Assembly: GCA_002747825.1 (NCBI GenBank)
Contig: PDQQ01000015.1
Location: 1-64,000, forward strand
DNA: 64,000 nt
Direction: 5' to 3'
Origin: Deltaproteobacteria bacterium
GTDB taxonomy: Bacteria; Desulfobacterota; Desulfobulbia; Desulfobulbales; Desulfocapsaceae
Shown here: piece after piece, positions 53,547-62,218 of the stretch
How positions within the stretch are numbered: position 1 is the first letter of the stretch
Layout of the letters: every line of letters begins with the position of its first letter
Notes under the pieces: model-generated
The model's database searches: none
The model's input: the letters and a program-made list of their open reading frames with translations, nothing else
What the model was told of the DNA's origin: nothing
Translations under genes and position numbers: made by a program

Positions 53547-55745
53547 ATGACACTTGCCGAACAGATAGCCAACTGCAACCACCACGATCCCTTCCAGTTT
53601 CTTGGGGCTCATTTTAACCGAGAAAAGAAAGGTACCGTCACTCTGCGCAGCTACCAGCCTGAAGCCACTGCTGTTTTCTTTCTTTCCGGGGATCTGCGTC
53701 AGCCGATGTCAGAACAGGACCAGCCCGGAATTTTTTCCTGCACGCTCAACAGAGCCGATCTGCCGGATCCCGATCTTGATCCGTACCACTATCAGTACGA
53801 AGTACATTATGCGACAGCAACGGTGAGAAAAAATGATCCCTATCGCTTTCCTGTCGCCCTCGGAGAAGAAGACCGATTTTTGTTCAACAAGGGGACCAAC
53901 TATAAGATATACAATCATCTGGGAGCACACAGAACCTCCCTCTGTAACGTCAGCGGCATGCTTTTTCGGGTCTGGGCGCCAAACGCCCGTTCTATCTCGG
54001 TTGTCGGTGATTTCAACTTCTGGGATATACGGCCACATCAGATGCGCAGCCTCGGCGCCTCCGGCATCTGGGAGCTTTTTATTCCCGATCTGGGCCTCGG
54101 TGAGATCTACAAATACTCGATACAGGACCGTTTCGGCAACCGCAGTAACAAGGCAGATCCTTTTCAGTTTTATGGTGAACTACGGCCTCGAACCGGTTCG
54201 ATAACAACCACAACGGCAAACTACATCTGGCAGGATGGCCGCTGGCAAGAGCAACAGACAGCGAATACATTTACCAGCCCACTTTCCATCTACGAACTGC
54301 ATCCAGGATCCTGGCGGCGTGATCCAAACGAGCCTCAGCGCTTTCTCAGCTTTCAGGAGCTGAGCAGAGATCTCATCCCCTACGTTGTGGAAATGGGTTT
54401 TACCCATATCGAGCTGCTGCCGGTGATGGAACATCCCCTCGACGAATCCTGGGGCTATCAGGTTGCTGCACCCTACAGCATCAGCAGTCGTTTTGGTGAG
54501 CCTGAGGATTTCATGGCCTTCGTCGACGCCTGCCATCAAAGTGGTATCGGCGTTATTCTTGACTGGGTTCCGGCACACTTTCCCAAGGATGCCCACAGCC
54601 TCGGCCGTTTCGACGGCACCCCTCTTTTTGAACATGAAGATGAAAGGCTGGGCTGCCATCCGGATTGGGGAACCTTCGTGTACAACTATGGCAGGAAGGA
54701 GGTAAGCAACTATCTTATTGCCAACGCCTTGTTTTGGTTTGACAAGTACCACATTGATGGCTTACGGGTTGACGCGGTTGCCTCTATGATATACCTCGAC
54801 TACTCGAGAAAAGACGGAGAGTGGCTGCCCAACCGCTATGGCGGCAACCTCAATCTTGAGGCGATCGAATTCTTTCGCCATCTAAACTCCATCGTAAAAG
54901 ATCTCTTTCCCAGTCGTTTGATGATTGCCGAGGAGTCTACCAGTTTTGAAGGGGTGACACGCTCGGTTGCCAATGGCGGTCTGGGCTTTGATTACAAATG
55001 GAATATGGGCTGGATGAACGATATGCTCTCCTACATGAGCAGGGATCCAATCCATAGAAAATTCCACCACAACGATCTCACGTTCTCGATGACGTATGCC
55101 TTTTCTGAAAACTTCATCCTTCCGCTTTCCCACGATGAGGTTGCCCACGGCAAGGGCGCATTGCTCGACAAAATGCCCGGTGATATCTGGCAAAAGTTTG
55201 CCAACCTGCGTCTTCTTCTCGCCTTTATGTGGACCCACCCCGGCAAAAAACTGCTTTTTATGGGTGCAGAACTCGGTCAGTTCGCGGAATGGAACTGCAA
55301 ACAAAGCCTTGACTGGCATCTTCTCGACAATACCTTCCACGTCGGACTGCAAAACAGTCTGAAACGTTTAAACAGCATCTATAAAGAGCACGCGGCCCTG
55401 TGGCAGCTCGCAGATGGAGGCGCCAGCTTCTCCTGGCTTGATCTTGACGACAGGGATAACTCGATCGTCTCTTTTGCACGTTACGCAGAAAATTGGAGTG
55501 ACCACCTGATCTGTATTTTTAACTTTACACCGCAGACGCATTATGGTTACAAGATCGCGTTAGCGCAACAACGAGACTACGAGGTTCTTTTCTGTTCCGA
55601 TGATATACCCTACGGAGGCTCAGGGGCCGTTTCTCAACAAAGAGTTACTCCGACAGGGGGGGCATATGCCCATGGTCAGGGGCAGACGATCATGGATATC
55701 GCACCTCTCTCTTCGACCATATTGCGACCGGTACCTGCTGGATAA
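53547..55745 (+). CDS. glgB: 1,4-alpha-glucan branching enzyme
   Basis: It introduces alpha-1,6 branches into glycogen. The 732 residues have an N-terminal GlgB domain (DPFQFLGAHFNREKKG), a CBM48 domain (FRVWAPNARSISVVGDFNFW), the GH13 barrel and a C-terminal beta domain. Catalytic residues are the nucleophile Asp in HIDGLRVDAVASMIYLDYSR and the acid Glu in RLMIAEEST; the third aspartate is in LPLSHDEVAHG. Length fits (about 730). Other glycogen genes (glgA, glgC, glgP) are absent from the window. It has no clear ribosome binding site, and a long folded region lies upstream. Confidence 0.95.
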   Translation: MTLAEQIANCNHHDPFQFLGAHFNREKKGTVTLRSYQPEATAVFFLSGDLRQPMSEQDQPGIFSCTLNRADLPDPDLDPYHYQYEVHYATATVRKNDPYRFPVALGEEDRFLFNKGTNYKIYNHLGAHRTSLCNVSGMLFRVWAPNARSISVVGDFNFWDIRPHQMRSLGASGIWELFIPDLGLGEIYKYSIQDRFGNRSNKADPFQFYGELRPRTGSITTTTANYIWQDGRWQEQQTANTFTSPLSIYELHPGSWRRDPNEPQRFLSFQELSRDLIPYVVEMGFTHIELLPVMEHPLDESWGYQVAAPYSISSRFGEPEDFMAFVDACHQSGIGVILDWVPAHFPKDAHSLGRFDGTPLFEHEDERLGCHPDWGTFVYNYGRKEVSNYLIANALFWFDKYHIDGLRVDAVASMIYLDYSRKDGEWLPNRYGGNLNLEAIEFFRHLNSIVKDLFPSRLMIAEESTSFEGVTRSVANGGLGFDYKWNMGWMNDMLSYMSRDPIHRKFHHNDLTFSMTYAFSENFILPLSHDEVAHGKGALLDKMPGDIWQKFANLRLLLAFMWTHPGKKLLFMGAELGQFAEWNCKQSLDWHLLDNTFHVGLQNSLKRLNSIYKEHAALWQLADGGASFSWLDLDDRDNSIVSFARYAENWSDHLICIFNFTPQTHYGYKIALAQQRDYEVLFCSDDIPYGGSGAVSQQRVTPTGGAYAHGQGQTIMDIAPLSSTILRPVPAG

Positions 55746-55843
55746 AGGAAAGAATTTGGTAAGAGCAAAAAAAGATCTGTAGCAAAAAGCAGTACAAACC
55801 ACCTGCTGTTCAATGCAGGAAATAACAAAAAAGGAGAGACAAA

Positions 55844-56041
55844 ATGGCTGGGAAAGGCTTGCATCCTTCAGGGGACAAGATGACAAGAGCGATCAAAGAG
55901 TTTTCAGAGCAACTCGAGCAGCAAGGCCCCTCTGCAAGGCAGAAGATCCTGCAACAGATTATCCTGAAATTTGATCTCTCCCCCAAAGAGAGCCTGTTTA
56001 TGGAAAGGCATTTCAAGGAAGACCAACAAGACAGTCAGTGA
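55844..56041 (+). CDS. Small conserved soluble protein, 65 residues
   Basis: A small, charged, mostly helical protein that starts MAGKGLHPSGDKMTRAIKEF and continues with QQGPSARQKILQQIILKF and a DLSPKESLFMERHF segment. It has no cysteine motif, signal peptide or membrane segment. A very good ribosome binding site (AAGGAGAG at 55831-55838) supports real translation. I cannot name the family. It lies 98 bases after glgB in the same direction and may be co-transcribed. Confidence 0.65.
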   Translation: MAGKGLHPSGDKMTRAIKEFSEQLEQQGPSARQKILQQIILKFDLSPKESLFMERHFKEDQQDSQ

Positions 56042-56191
56042 ATTCATGAGATATCCCTTACAGGCATGAAACCTTTTGCTGCAGCAGTCAATGAATCGCC
56101 AACATCAGGCAGGTGCGATTTACAGAAGACTTCGCGGCAAAAAGGCTGCTACAGCTGTTCGCTCAAAGAGCGAGCAAACTCGCAGAGACTC

Positions 56192-58480
56192 TCATCTGCC
56201 TTTTTTCCTTTCCTGCAATAACTTCTGGTAAAAAGAGAGGGTCTGTTCACACATAGCCTGTGAGGTAAAATTCTCCTTCACACGCCGCCTGTTGTTTTCG
56301 CCAATCTCCCGAAGCCTTTCGGGGGTTGAAGAGAGGGCTTCGCCGATCGCCCCAGCCAACTCTTCTACATTTGCAGGAGGAACGATCCAGCCGTTTTCAC
56401 CTGGAATAACTGTTTCCAGGCTGCCTCCGTGCCCCGTGACAATCACCGGACAGCCCATGGCCATAGCCTCAACGGTTGTTCGACCAAAGGCCTCCGGTTC
56501 AAGGGATGAGGTAGACAAAACAATATCTGCCAGCAAAAAGGCCGCCGGCATATCTGTGCAATGTCCGACCAGCTTCACTCTGTCCTGAAGGTTATTTTTT
56601 TGAATTATATCGAGCAGTTCCATGCTATAACTGCGGTTTTCTCCATCGTCTCCGACCAGAACCGCCTGAAAACTTAATTCTTTTAACAAAAGCAGACTTT
56701 TTAAAAAAATCTCCTGTCCTTTTAAACGGGTTAAACGGCCAGGTAACATAAGCAGCGGTACACCATCCACAATACCCCATTTCTGGCGCAGAGCCTGGCA
56801 ACGCGCATCTTCTACACCGTCTGGATCAAAAGAGTCTATCTCAACCCCACGAAAGATAAGCTGCACATTTTTTTCCCGGAAATATTTTTCCTTGATATGT
56901 TCTTTGATACCTTTGGAAACGGCGATAACCCCCTCACTCTTGGTCATGATCGCGCTATAGGCATTCACCGAATAAAAGCCGTGAAAAGTGGTTATCAAAA
57001 GAGGTCTTTTTTCGCACCGTATGCTATGCCAGACGATATAACCGACCCAGGCAGGCATCCTTGATCTGAGATGCAGAACATCGACTCTCTGTTGCTTAAT
57101 CAGTCGTCGCAAAGGAAAAAGACAAGAGAGGACAAGCGGAGATTTTGAACCAATGGCCATCGGGAAATGTCTGCTGCCCTCTTTCTCCAGATCTTCGACA
57201 AGACGACCGCCTGCGGAAACAACCAGGGAACGATGCCCATGCTGGGCCAGATATTTCCCCATTTCAAGGGTCCCCCGCTCGACCCCCCCGCTTTTCAGTT
57301 CCGGGAGCAGCTGCATAACGGTAAGCCTGGACGGCTTGGATCGATTTCTGCAAAGTTCATCGTAAGCCTCAAGCGTTTTCTCACACATCCGCTGAGCTGT
57401 AAAATGCTCGACGGCATAGCGGCGTCCGGCTCTGCCCATCTGTCGGCACATCTCCGGAGAATCCATTGCCTTGACAAGGGTTACAGCCAGTGCCTGCGGG
57501 TCAAGAGGGGGGATAAGCCAACCTGTTTTTTTATCAACGATGGTCTCCAGACTGCCTCCATGGGCCGTCGCAACGACAGGCTTTTCCATCGCCATTGCCT
57601 CGATAGCCACCTTACCAAAGGCCTCAGGCTGTGCTGAAGAGGCTGAAACGACAATATCAGCGAGCATAAGGGCTGCCGGCATATCACTGCAATGTCCAAC
57701 CAGCAGGACCTTATCCTCGAGCCCTCTGACCCTGATCATCTCCCTCAATTTTTTGGTATACGACGAGTTCTCCTGAGTATCACCAACCAAAAGACAGATA
57801 AAATTATAGTCGTGGATATTTGAAAGGGCCTCAATGAGTATATCCTGGCCTTTTAAATGGCTCAGTCGCCCGGGAAGAATTATTGTTGAATCATATTTTT
57901 GCCCTTTCAACCATGCACTACGTAGAGCCTCCACCCTGGCACTGGACACGCGATCAGGAGAAAAGGACTCAATTGCAAAGCCTCCATGTATCAATCTGAT
58001 TTTTTCGGGATCGATTTTATAGTGCTGCAGGATATGCTGGGAAATAGTCTCGGAAACCGCCACCACTACCTGCCCTTTTGTCATAATAGAAGAGTAGGCG
58101 TTTACCGAATAAAAACCGTGGAAGGATGTTACTAAAGAGGGTCGTGCCGACTCTGGAAGCATTTTCCAGGCCCAAAAACCGATCCAGGCTGGCAGACGGG
58201 AACGAAGATGCAGGACATCAACATTCTGTTCAACGAGAAAATCCTTGAGTTTGAGGATATACTGCAGACAGCGAAAACTTTTTTCCCCGATGTACTTCCA
58301 GAGGATATGGATGCAACCAGCCTCTTCTATCTGCCGGACAAGCCGCCCTCCGCCGGAAATAACAATGGATCTATGCCCATTGCGCGCCAGATGGATCGCA
58401 AGATCAACTGTTTCTCCTTCCACCCCGCCTTCTTCGAGATTTGGCAAGAGCTGTACTACCGTATATTTTTTGGCCACCAT
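56192..58480 (-). CDS. Tandem double glycosyltransferase, family GT4
   Basis: A 762-residue protein made of two similar GT4 (GT-B fold) halves. Half 1 (residues 1 to about 380) begins YTVVQLLPNLEEGGVEGETV and half 2 (from about 390) begins TVMQLLPELKSGGVERGTLE. Both have DVLHLRSRxPAWxG, TxFHGFYSVNAYSxIMTK, a domain with LPGRLxxLKGQ, and the donor-site motif EAFGK/RxxxEAMAM with the E-x7-E pattern (PEAFGKVAIEAMAME and PEAFGRTTVEAMAMG). The halves probably arose by gene duplication and fusion; each could add a sugar to LPS core or another glycan. It overlaps the ELM1-type gene upstream by 25 bases, which is consistent with a joint envelope role. Confidence 0.85.
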   Translation of the reverse strand: MVAKKYTVVQLLPNLEEGGVEGETVDLAIHLARNGHRSIVISGGGRLVRQIEEAGCIHILWKYIGEKSFRCLQYILKLKDFLVEQNVDVLHLRSRLPAWIGFWAWKMLPESARPSLVTSFHGFYSVNAYSSIMTKGQVVVAVSETISQHILQHYKIDPEKIRLIHGGFAIESFSPDRVSSARVEALRSAWLKGQKYDSTIILPGRLSHLKGQDILIEALSNIHDYNFICLLVGDTQENSSYTKKLREMIRVRGLEDKVLLVGHCSDMPAALMLADIVVSASSAQPEAFGKVAIEAMAMEKPVVATAHGGSLETIVDKKTGWLIPPLDPQALAVTLVKAMDSPEMCRQMGRAGRRYAVEHFTAQRMCEKTLEAYDELCRNRSKPSRLTVMQLLPELKSGGVERGTLEMGKYLAQHGHRSLVVSAGGRLVEDLEKEGSRHFPMAIGSKSPLVLSCLFPLRRLIKQQRVDVLHLRSRMPAWVGYIVWHSIRCEKRPLLITTFHGFYSVNAYSAIMTKSEGVIAVSKGIKEHIKEKYFREKNVQLIFRGVEIDSFDPDGVEDARCQALRQKWGIVDGVPLLMLPGRLTRLKGQEIFLKSLLLLKELSFQAVLVGDDGENRSYSMELLDIIQKNNLQDRVKLVGHCTDMPAAFLLADIVLSTSSLEPEAFGRTTVEAMAMGCPVIVTGHGGSLETVIPGENGWIVPPANVEELAGAIGEALSSTPERLREIGENNRRRVKENFTSQAMCEQTLSFYQKLLQERKKGR

Positions 58481-59427
58481 TTTTCAATTATATAATCGGC
58501 ACAGCGTTGTGCCTCGTTGATTGTTTGCAGATTGTCAGAAATATTTTTTCCACTCTGCCAGAGTGCAAAAGGTCGTACAAGATTTTTTTCCAGAAGAAGC
58601 CCCTCGTTTTTCTCGAGTTTAGCGCCACCAGCCAACCAGTCCACCGGCAGTATATTTACCTGACAACCGGCAGACAAAGCCTCATATACCATAGAGACAG
58701 AATCCGCCGTCACCCAAACGTTGCGGCAGAGATGGTACTGTCGCTCAATCCAGCCCTTTTCTGTGCTTCTGTAATCAAAAAAAGCCACGTTAGCATAGCT
58801 TTTGACCATTTTTGTGAGAAGCTCACAGGTGGCAGCCGGTGTCCTGGGTGAAGAGGAGAGAGACCAGAAAATATCTGTCTCTTTTTCTATAATCTGCAAG
58901 ATCTGCGAGACAAGCCGCTCCTGATCCCAGATATGTGTTTTACTGTCCTTGCCGCCTAACAGGATAAGGCCCTTGGCGGAATCATGTTTTTTCTTGTCAA
59001 ACAGGGTGTTTGGGGCACCAACAGTGACAAAGATATTCGAACCGGAAACAGGACCGTCGTGCTCTGGGACAAAACAGATATCGAAAAAACAACGATACAG
59101 AAAATCGGGGGTCATACAGGTAACAGCTGGAATGCCAAGCCTCTTCTTGATTGTTAAGGCAAGGGCATGGGTCCTTGAACCGGTGCAGATAACAAGATCT
59201 GTTGCCCCGTTATCGAGAAAATCCAACCAACAGGCCCAGGGAGGTAAAAAACGGGCAAACTGAACCCCAATCTGACGAGGCAAGCCAAAATCAGCGACAG
59301 AAACCATAGCCATCTGAACGGCAAGCCGATTCTTGAGCCCACGCACAAGGCCAAGGCTCTGTTTTTCATGGCCAGGACGACCATCGGTTACAACCGTAAC
59401 CCGAAGACCCTGCTCACCATTTTTCAT
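58456..59427 (-). CDS. ELM1/GtrOC1-type putative glycosyltransferase
   Basis: A 323-residue protein of the mitochondrial-fission ELM1-like family, which in bacteria is annotated as a glycosyltransferase of GT-B fold. The family start VTVVTDGRPGHEKQSLGLVRGL is clear, with DLVICTGSRTHALALTIKKR, the VTCMTPDFLYRCFFDICFVPEHD segment and the C-terminal donor-site-like VWVTADSVSMVYEALSAGC. Bacterial members are usually found in LPS or capsule regions. It overlaps the double GT4 gene by 25 bases, so the pair is translationally linked and probably works on the same glycan. No membrane segments are visible. Confidence 0.85.
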   Translation of the reverse strand: MKNGEQGLRVTVVTDGRPGHEKQSLGLVRGLKNRLAVQMAMVSVADFGLPRQIGVQFARFLPPWACWLDFLDNGATDLVICTGSRTHALALTIKKRLGIPAVTCMTPDFLYRCFFDICFVPEHDGPVSGSNIFVTVGAPNTLFDKKKHDSAKGLILLGGKDSKTHIWDQERLVSQILQIIEKETDIFWSLSSSPRTPAATCELLTKMVKSYANVAFFDYRSTEKGWIERQYHLCRNVWVTADSVSMVYEALSAGCQVNILPVDWLAGGAKLEKNEGLLLEKNLVRPFALWQSGKNISDNLQTINEAQRCADYIIEKWWPKNIR

Positions 59428-59533
59428 AAGGTCTGTGTTCTGCCCTTCGAAAAGACATCATTATCTTGCTCGAGGTGGCTTTTGAGGCGATACTGGAGAC
59501 CCGCCACCCTTCAATCTCTCGGCGAGCTTGACA

Positions 59534-61660
59534 CTAATCTTGTTGGTGCTTTTCTATAATTTCTTCGATTTTATCACCTGGATATCGTTTGATGTTTGTC
59601 CTTCCCTGGGCTATGACTGAGGCCGTTCTCGGCTCACCGGTAATCGAAGCCATCTCCCCAAAGTATTCCCCCGGCTCAGAGATCTCGGCAATCTTTTTGC
59701 CTCCCTTGACCACATTCAGAGAACCACGCACAAGTTTGAAAAAGTCTCTATCATTATTCGCTTCACGAATAATAACATCACCGTCTTCATATTTCTCGAC
59801 ATCCGGGTTAACCATATAGGCCGGCAGACTCTCTTTATGGGCAACGGTGCGACGCAACGCCTCATCAACACTGGTAATACCAGCCCTCACCTTATCCAGG
59901 GCTGCCTCACGCAGCGGACTCATGCCCTCCTGTATGGCAACCTTTCTCAGCTGATCTTCCGGGACCTCTGCGCTGATGGCTTTTGCCACCTCATCAGTTA
60001 CCTCCATAAGCTCAAAAAAGCCAACCCGCCCTTTATAACCGAGACCATTACATTCACTGCAGCCAACCGGACCATAAATTGTCAGATCGTCTAATTCACT
60101 TTCCTTAAAACCAACGTGAAGCAGTTCCTCATCGCTATACGTAACCTCCCTTTTACAACTCTGACAGAGACGACGGCCGAGTCGCTGGGACAGAACCATG
60201 GTAACAGATGATGCCAGCATAAACGCAGGAATGCCGATATCGACCAGACGACCAATGGTCGCCGGGCTGTCGTTGGTATGCAGCGTGGAAAAAACGAGAT
60301 GACCGGTCATAGCGGCCTTTATCGCAATCTCAGCCGTATCCATATCTCGAATCTCCCCGACCATAATGATGTCAGGATCCTGCCGTAAAAAGGCTCTAAG
60401 AGCTGCGGCAAAGGTCATGCCAACATCCTTGTTCACGTTCACCTGATTGATTCCCTTGAAATTGAACTCAACCGGGTCTTCGGCGGTAAGAATTTTGATG
60501 TCCTCATTGTTCATCGAGTTCAGCGCAGAATAGAGGGTAACAGTCTTTCCTGAACCGGTTGGCCCTGTCACCAGCAAAAGCCCCTGGGGTTTTTTTAAAC
60601 ACCTCTTCAGCATATCAAACGTCTTTTGCTCAAAGCCAAGTTTTGTCAAATCAACATTCAGTGAAGATTTATCGAGAATACGCAGAACAACCGATTCTCC
60701 AAAAAGGGTTGGCAGCGAAGAAACGCGAAAATCCACAGAACGATTCTTCCCCACACGCATTTTGATACGACCATCCTGGGGTATACGTCTTTCCGTAATA
60801 TCAAGACCGGCAAGAATTTTTACACGGGCAACAAGCGCATTTTTAATGTTGAGCGGCAGGTTCATCGACTTAAACAGAGAACCATCCTTACGACAACGAA
60901 CCTGCATGGTCTTTTCATATGGCTCGATGTGGATATCAGAAACCCCATCCTGCACCGCCTTGACCAGGATACCGTTGACCAGCTTGATGATTGGCGCATC
61001 AGAGGCAGCAAACGAATCAGTTCCCTCATCTTCATCGTCGGATTCAATAACAAATTCATCGGCAGCTTCAGCCACAATCGAGCCAAAATCATCGACCTCA
61101 GTGACATCTATCTCCTCATCCGATTCATCCGTCTGTCCGTAGAGGGCTTTTATCTCATCATCGTCAACCTTATAGTATTTTCTATAGGCCTCAAGAATAT
61201 CCATCTCTGCAGAAACACATACAGAAAGCTCCTTCCCGGAAAGTTCCTGGAGGGCCTCAACCGCCATATCGTCGGAAGGCTCCGCCATGGTCAGCTGCAG
61301 GGTATTACCGGCAACCTGCAGGGGAAAGGCCAGATAATCCTTTACCTTTTCATAAGGTAAGAGCTTGAGTGCATCCGCGGAAGGAACCTCGTCACGAATA
61401 ATCACAGGTGGATAATTATGCTGCCTTGAGAGAAAGTTAAAAACTGTATTCTCGTCGATATATTCAAGCTGTCGAAGTATGGAACTCAACCGCCCGCCCT
61501 TTCGCCGGAGAATCTTTTTCGCAGCCTCCATCTGGCTTGGCGTTATATACCCTGCCTTACTCAGCAAATCCCCTATCTTTAACTTGCCAGCGCCGGTACG
61601 ATCCTTAACCGTTCTTTTTCTGGCCGCTCCCCTGGAAGCTGTTTTACTACGCGCGTTCAT
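59534..61660 (-). CDS. PilB/GspE-type secretion ATPase with C-terminal cyclic-nucleotide-binding domain
   Basis: A 708-residue hexameric motor ATPase of type IV pilus or type II secretion systems. The N-terminus holds two MshEN-like repeats (IGDLLSKAGYITPSQM; GRLSSILRQLEYIDENTV), a fold that binds cyclic di-GMP in some relatives, though the glycine of the second motif is not kept. The ATPase has Walker A GPTGSGKTVTLYS (Lys near residue 372), the Asp box and Walker B region VGEIRDMDTAEIAIKAA, and a zinc motif (CQSCKRE, then CSECNGLGYKG). After residue 612 comes a CRP-like domain with GEYFGEMASITGEPRTASVI, the phosphate-binding cassette of cNMP-binding domains. No pilM-Q or gsp genes are adjacent. 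Confidence 0.88.
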   Translation of the reverse strand: MNARSKTASRGAARKRTVKDRTGAGKLKIGDLLSKAGYITPSQMEAAKKILRRKGGRLSSILRQLEYIDENTVFNFLSRQHNYPPVIIRDEVPSADALKLLPYEKVKDYLAFPLQVAGNTLQLTMAEPSDDMAVEALQELSGKELSVCVSAEMDILEAYRKYYKVDDDEIKALYGQTDESDEEIDVTEVDDFGSIVAEAADEFVIESDDEDEGTDSFAASDAPIIKLVNGILVKAVQDGVSDIHIEPYEKTMQVRCRKDGSLFKSMNLPLNIKNALVARVKILAGLDITERRIPQDGRIKMRVGKNRSVDFRVSSLPTLFGESVVLRILDKSSLNVDLTKLGFEQKTFDMLKRCLKKPQGLLLVTGPTGSGKTVTLYSALNSMNNEDIKILTAEDPVEFNFKGINQVNVNKDVGMTFAAALRAFLRQDPDIIMVGEIRDMDTAEIAIKAAMTGHLVFSTLHTNDSPATIGRLVDIGIPAFMLASSVTMVLSQRLGRRLCQSCKREVTYSDEELLHVGFKESELDDLTIYGPVGCSECNGLGYKGRVGFFELMEVTDEVAKAISAEVPEDQLRKVAIQEGMSPLREAALDKVRAGITSVDEALRRTVAHKESLPAYMVNPDVEKYEDGDVIIREANNDRDFFKLVRGSLNVVKGGKKIAEISEPGEYFGEMASITGEPRTASVIAQGRTNIKRYPGDKIEEIIEKHQQD

Positions 61661-61705
61661 AATCTCCCTTTACCTTAATGAACAGAATCAAGAATAGTAC
61701 AGAGT

Positions 61706-61734
61706 AAACTATCCCGCCGCGAGCGGCGGGGTAT
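61706..61734 (-). repeat. Palindromic intergenic repeat, copy 2
   Basis: Reverse-strand match of the hairpin at 2373-2404. On the minus strand it reads ATACCCCGCCGCTCGCGGCGGGATAGTTT, an almost perfect palindrome with a short loop, differing from copy 1 at only a few positions. It lies 45 bases upstream of the PilB/GspE-type gene start, on the leader side. Confidence 0.75.
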
Positions 61735-62218
61735 CAGCCCCATAACTTCGCAATAAAAATAGTATCAAATTTGAACATTTGTTAAAAGAATTCTTAAAAA
61801 AGAACTTCTCAGGTGCTCAGATTTGCAATTACACAATAACGTAGAAAGACACAAACAAAAAAGCAAACATTGACTAATATTTTACCGAGACAACGGCAAA
61901 AAAAATGATCATCTTTTATGATAGCACAAAATCACTATGAGAAACAAGTTCGTAAAAACGATCTTTTAAAAAAACAGAAACGTCTTTTTTGGTTGTTCAA
62001 TTCTTCTGCAAAGGTGCAGAAAGTTGTCCCGCAGAAAAAATGGCACAAGAAACCTCAATCGCCCAAAACAGAAAAATACAGAGAGGAACAAGCTGGGATA
62101 TTTGTGGTAAACGAGAGAAGCCCCGCACGTTATTTCAGAAATTGTAAGATAAAAAACGGTACGGGGCGATCAGAAATTGAGATGCAAAAAACAATGTGTA
62201 TCGTATCTGCGCAACACC
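61735..62218. other. AT-rich intergenic region before nifS
   Basis: About 480 bases without a supported gene. It is AT-rich and full of A- and T-runs. A plus-strand frame (61918-62352) is lysine-rich and overlaps the nifS 3' end; I judge it not coding. Near the nifS stop, GCCCCGCAC (62120-62128) and GTACGGGGC (62159-62167) form a nine-base inverted repeat with one G-U-type mismatch and a 30-base loop, possibly a terminator for nifUS. Confidence 0.45.
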
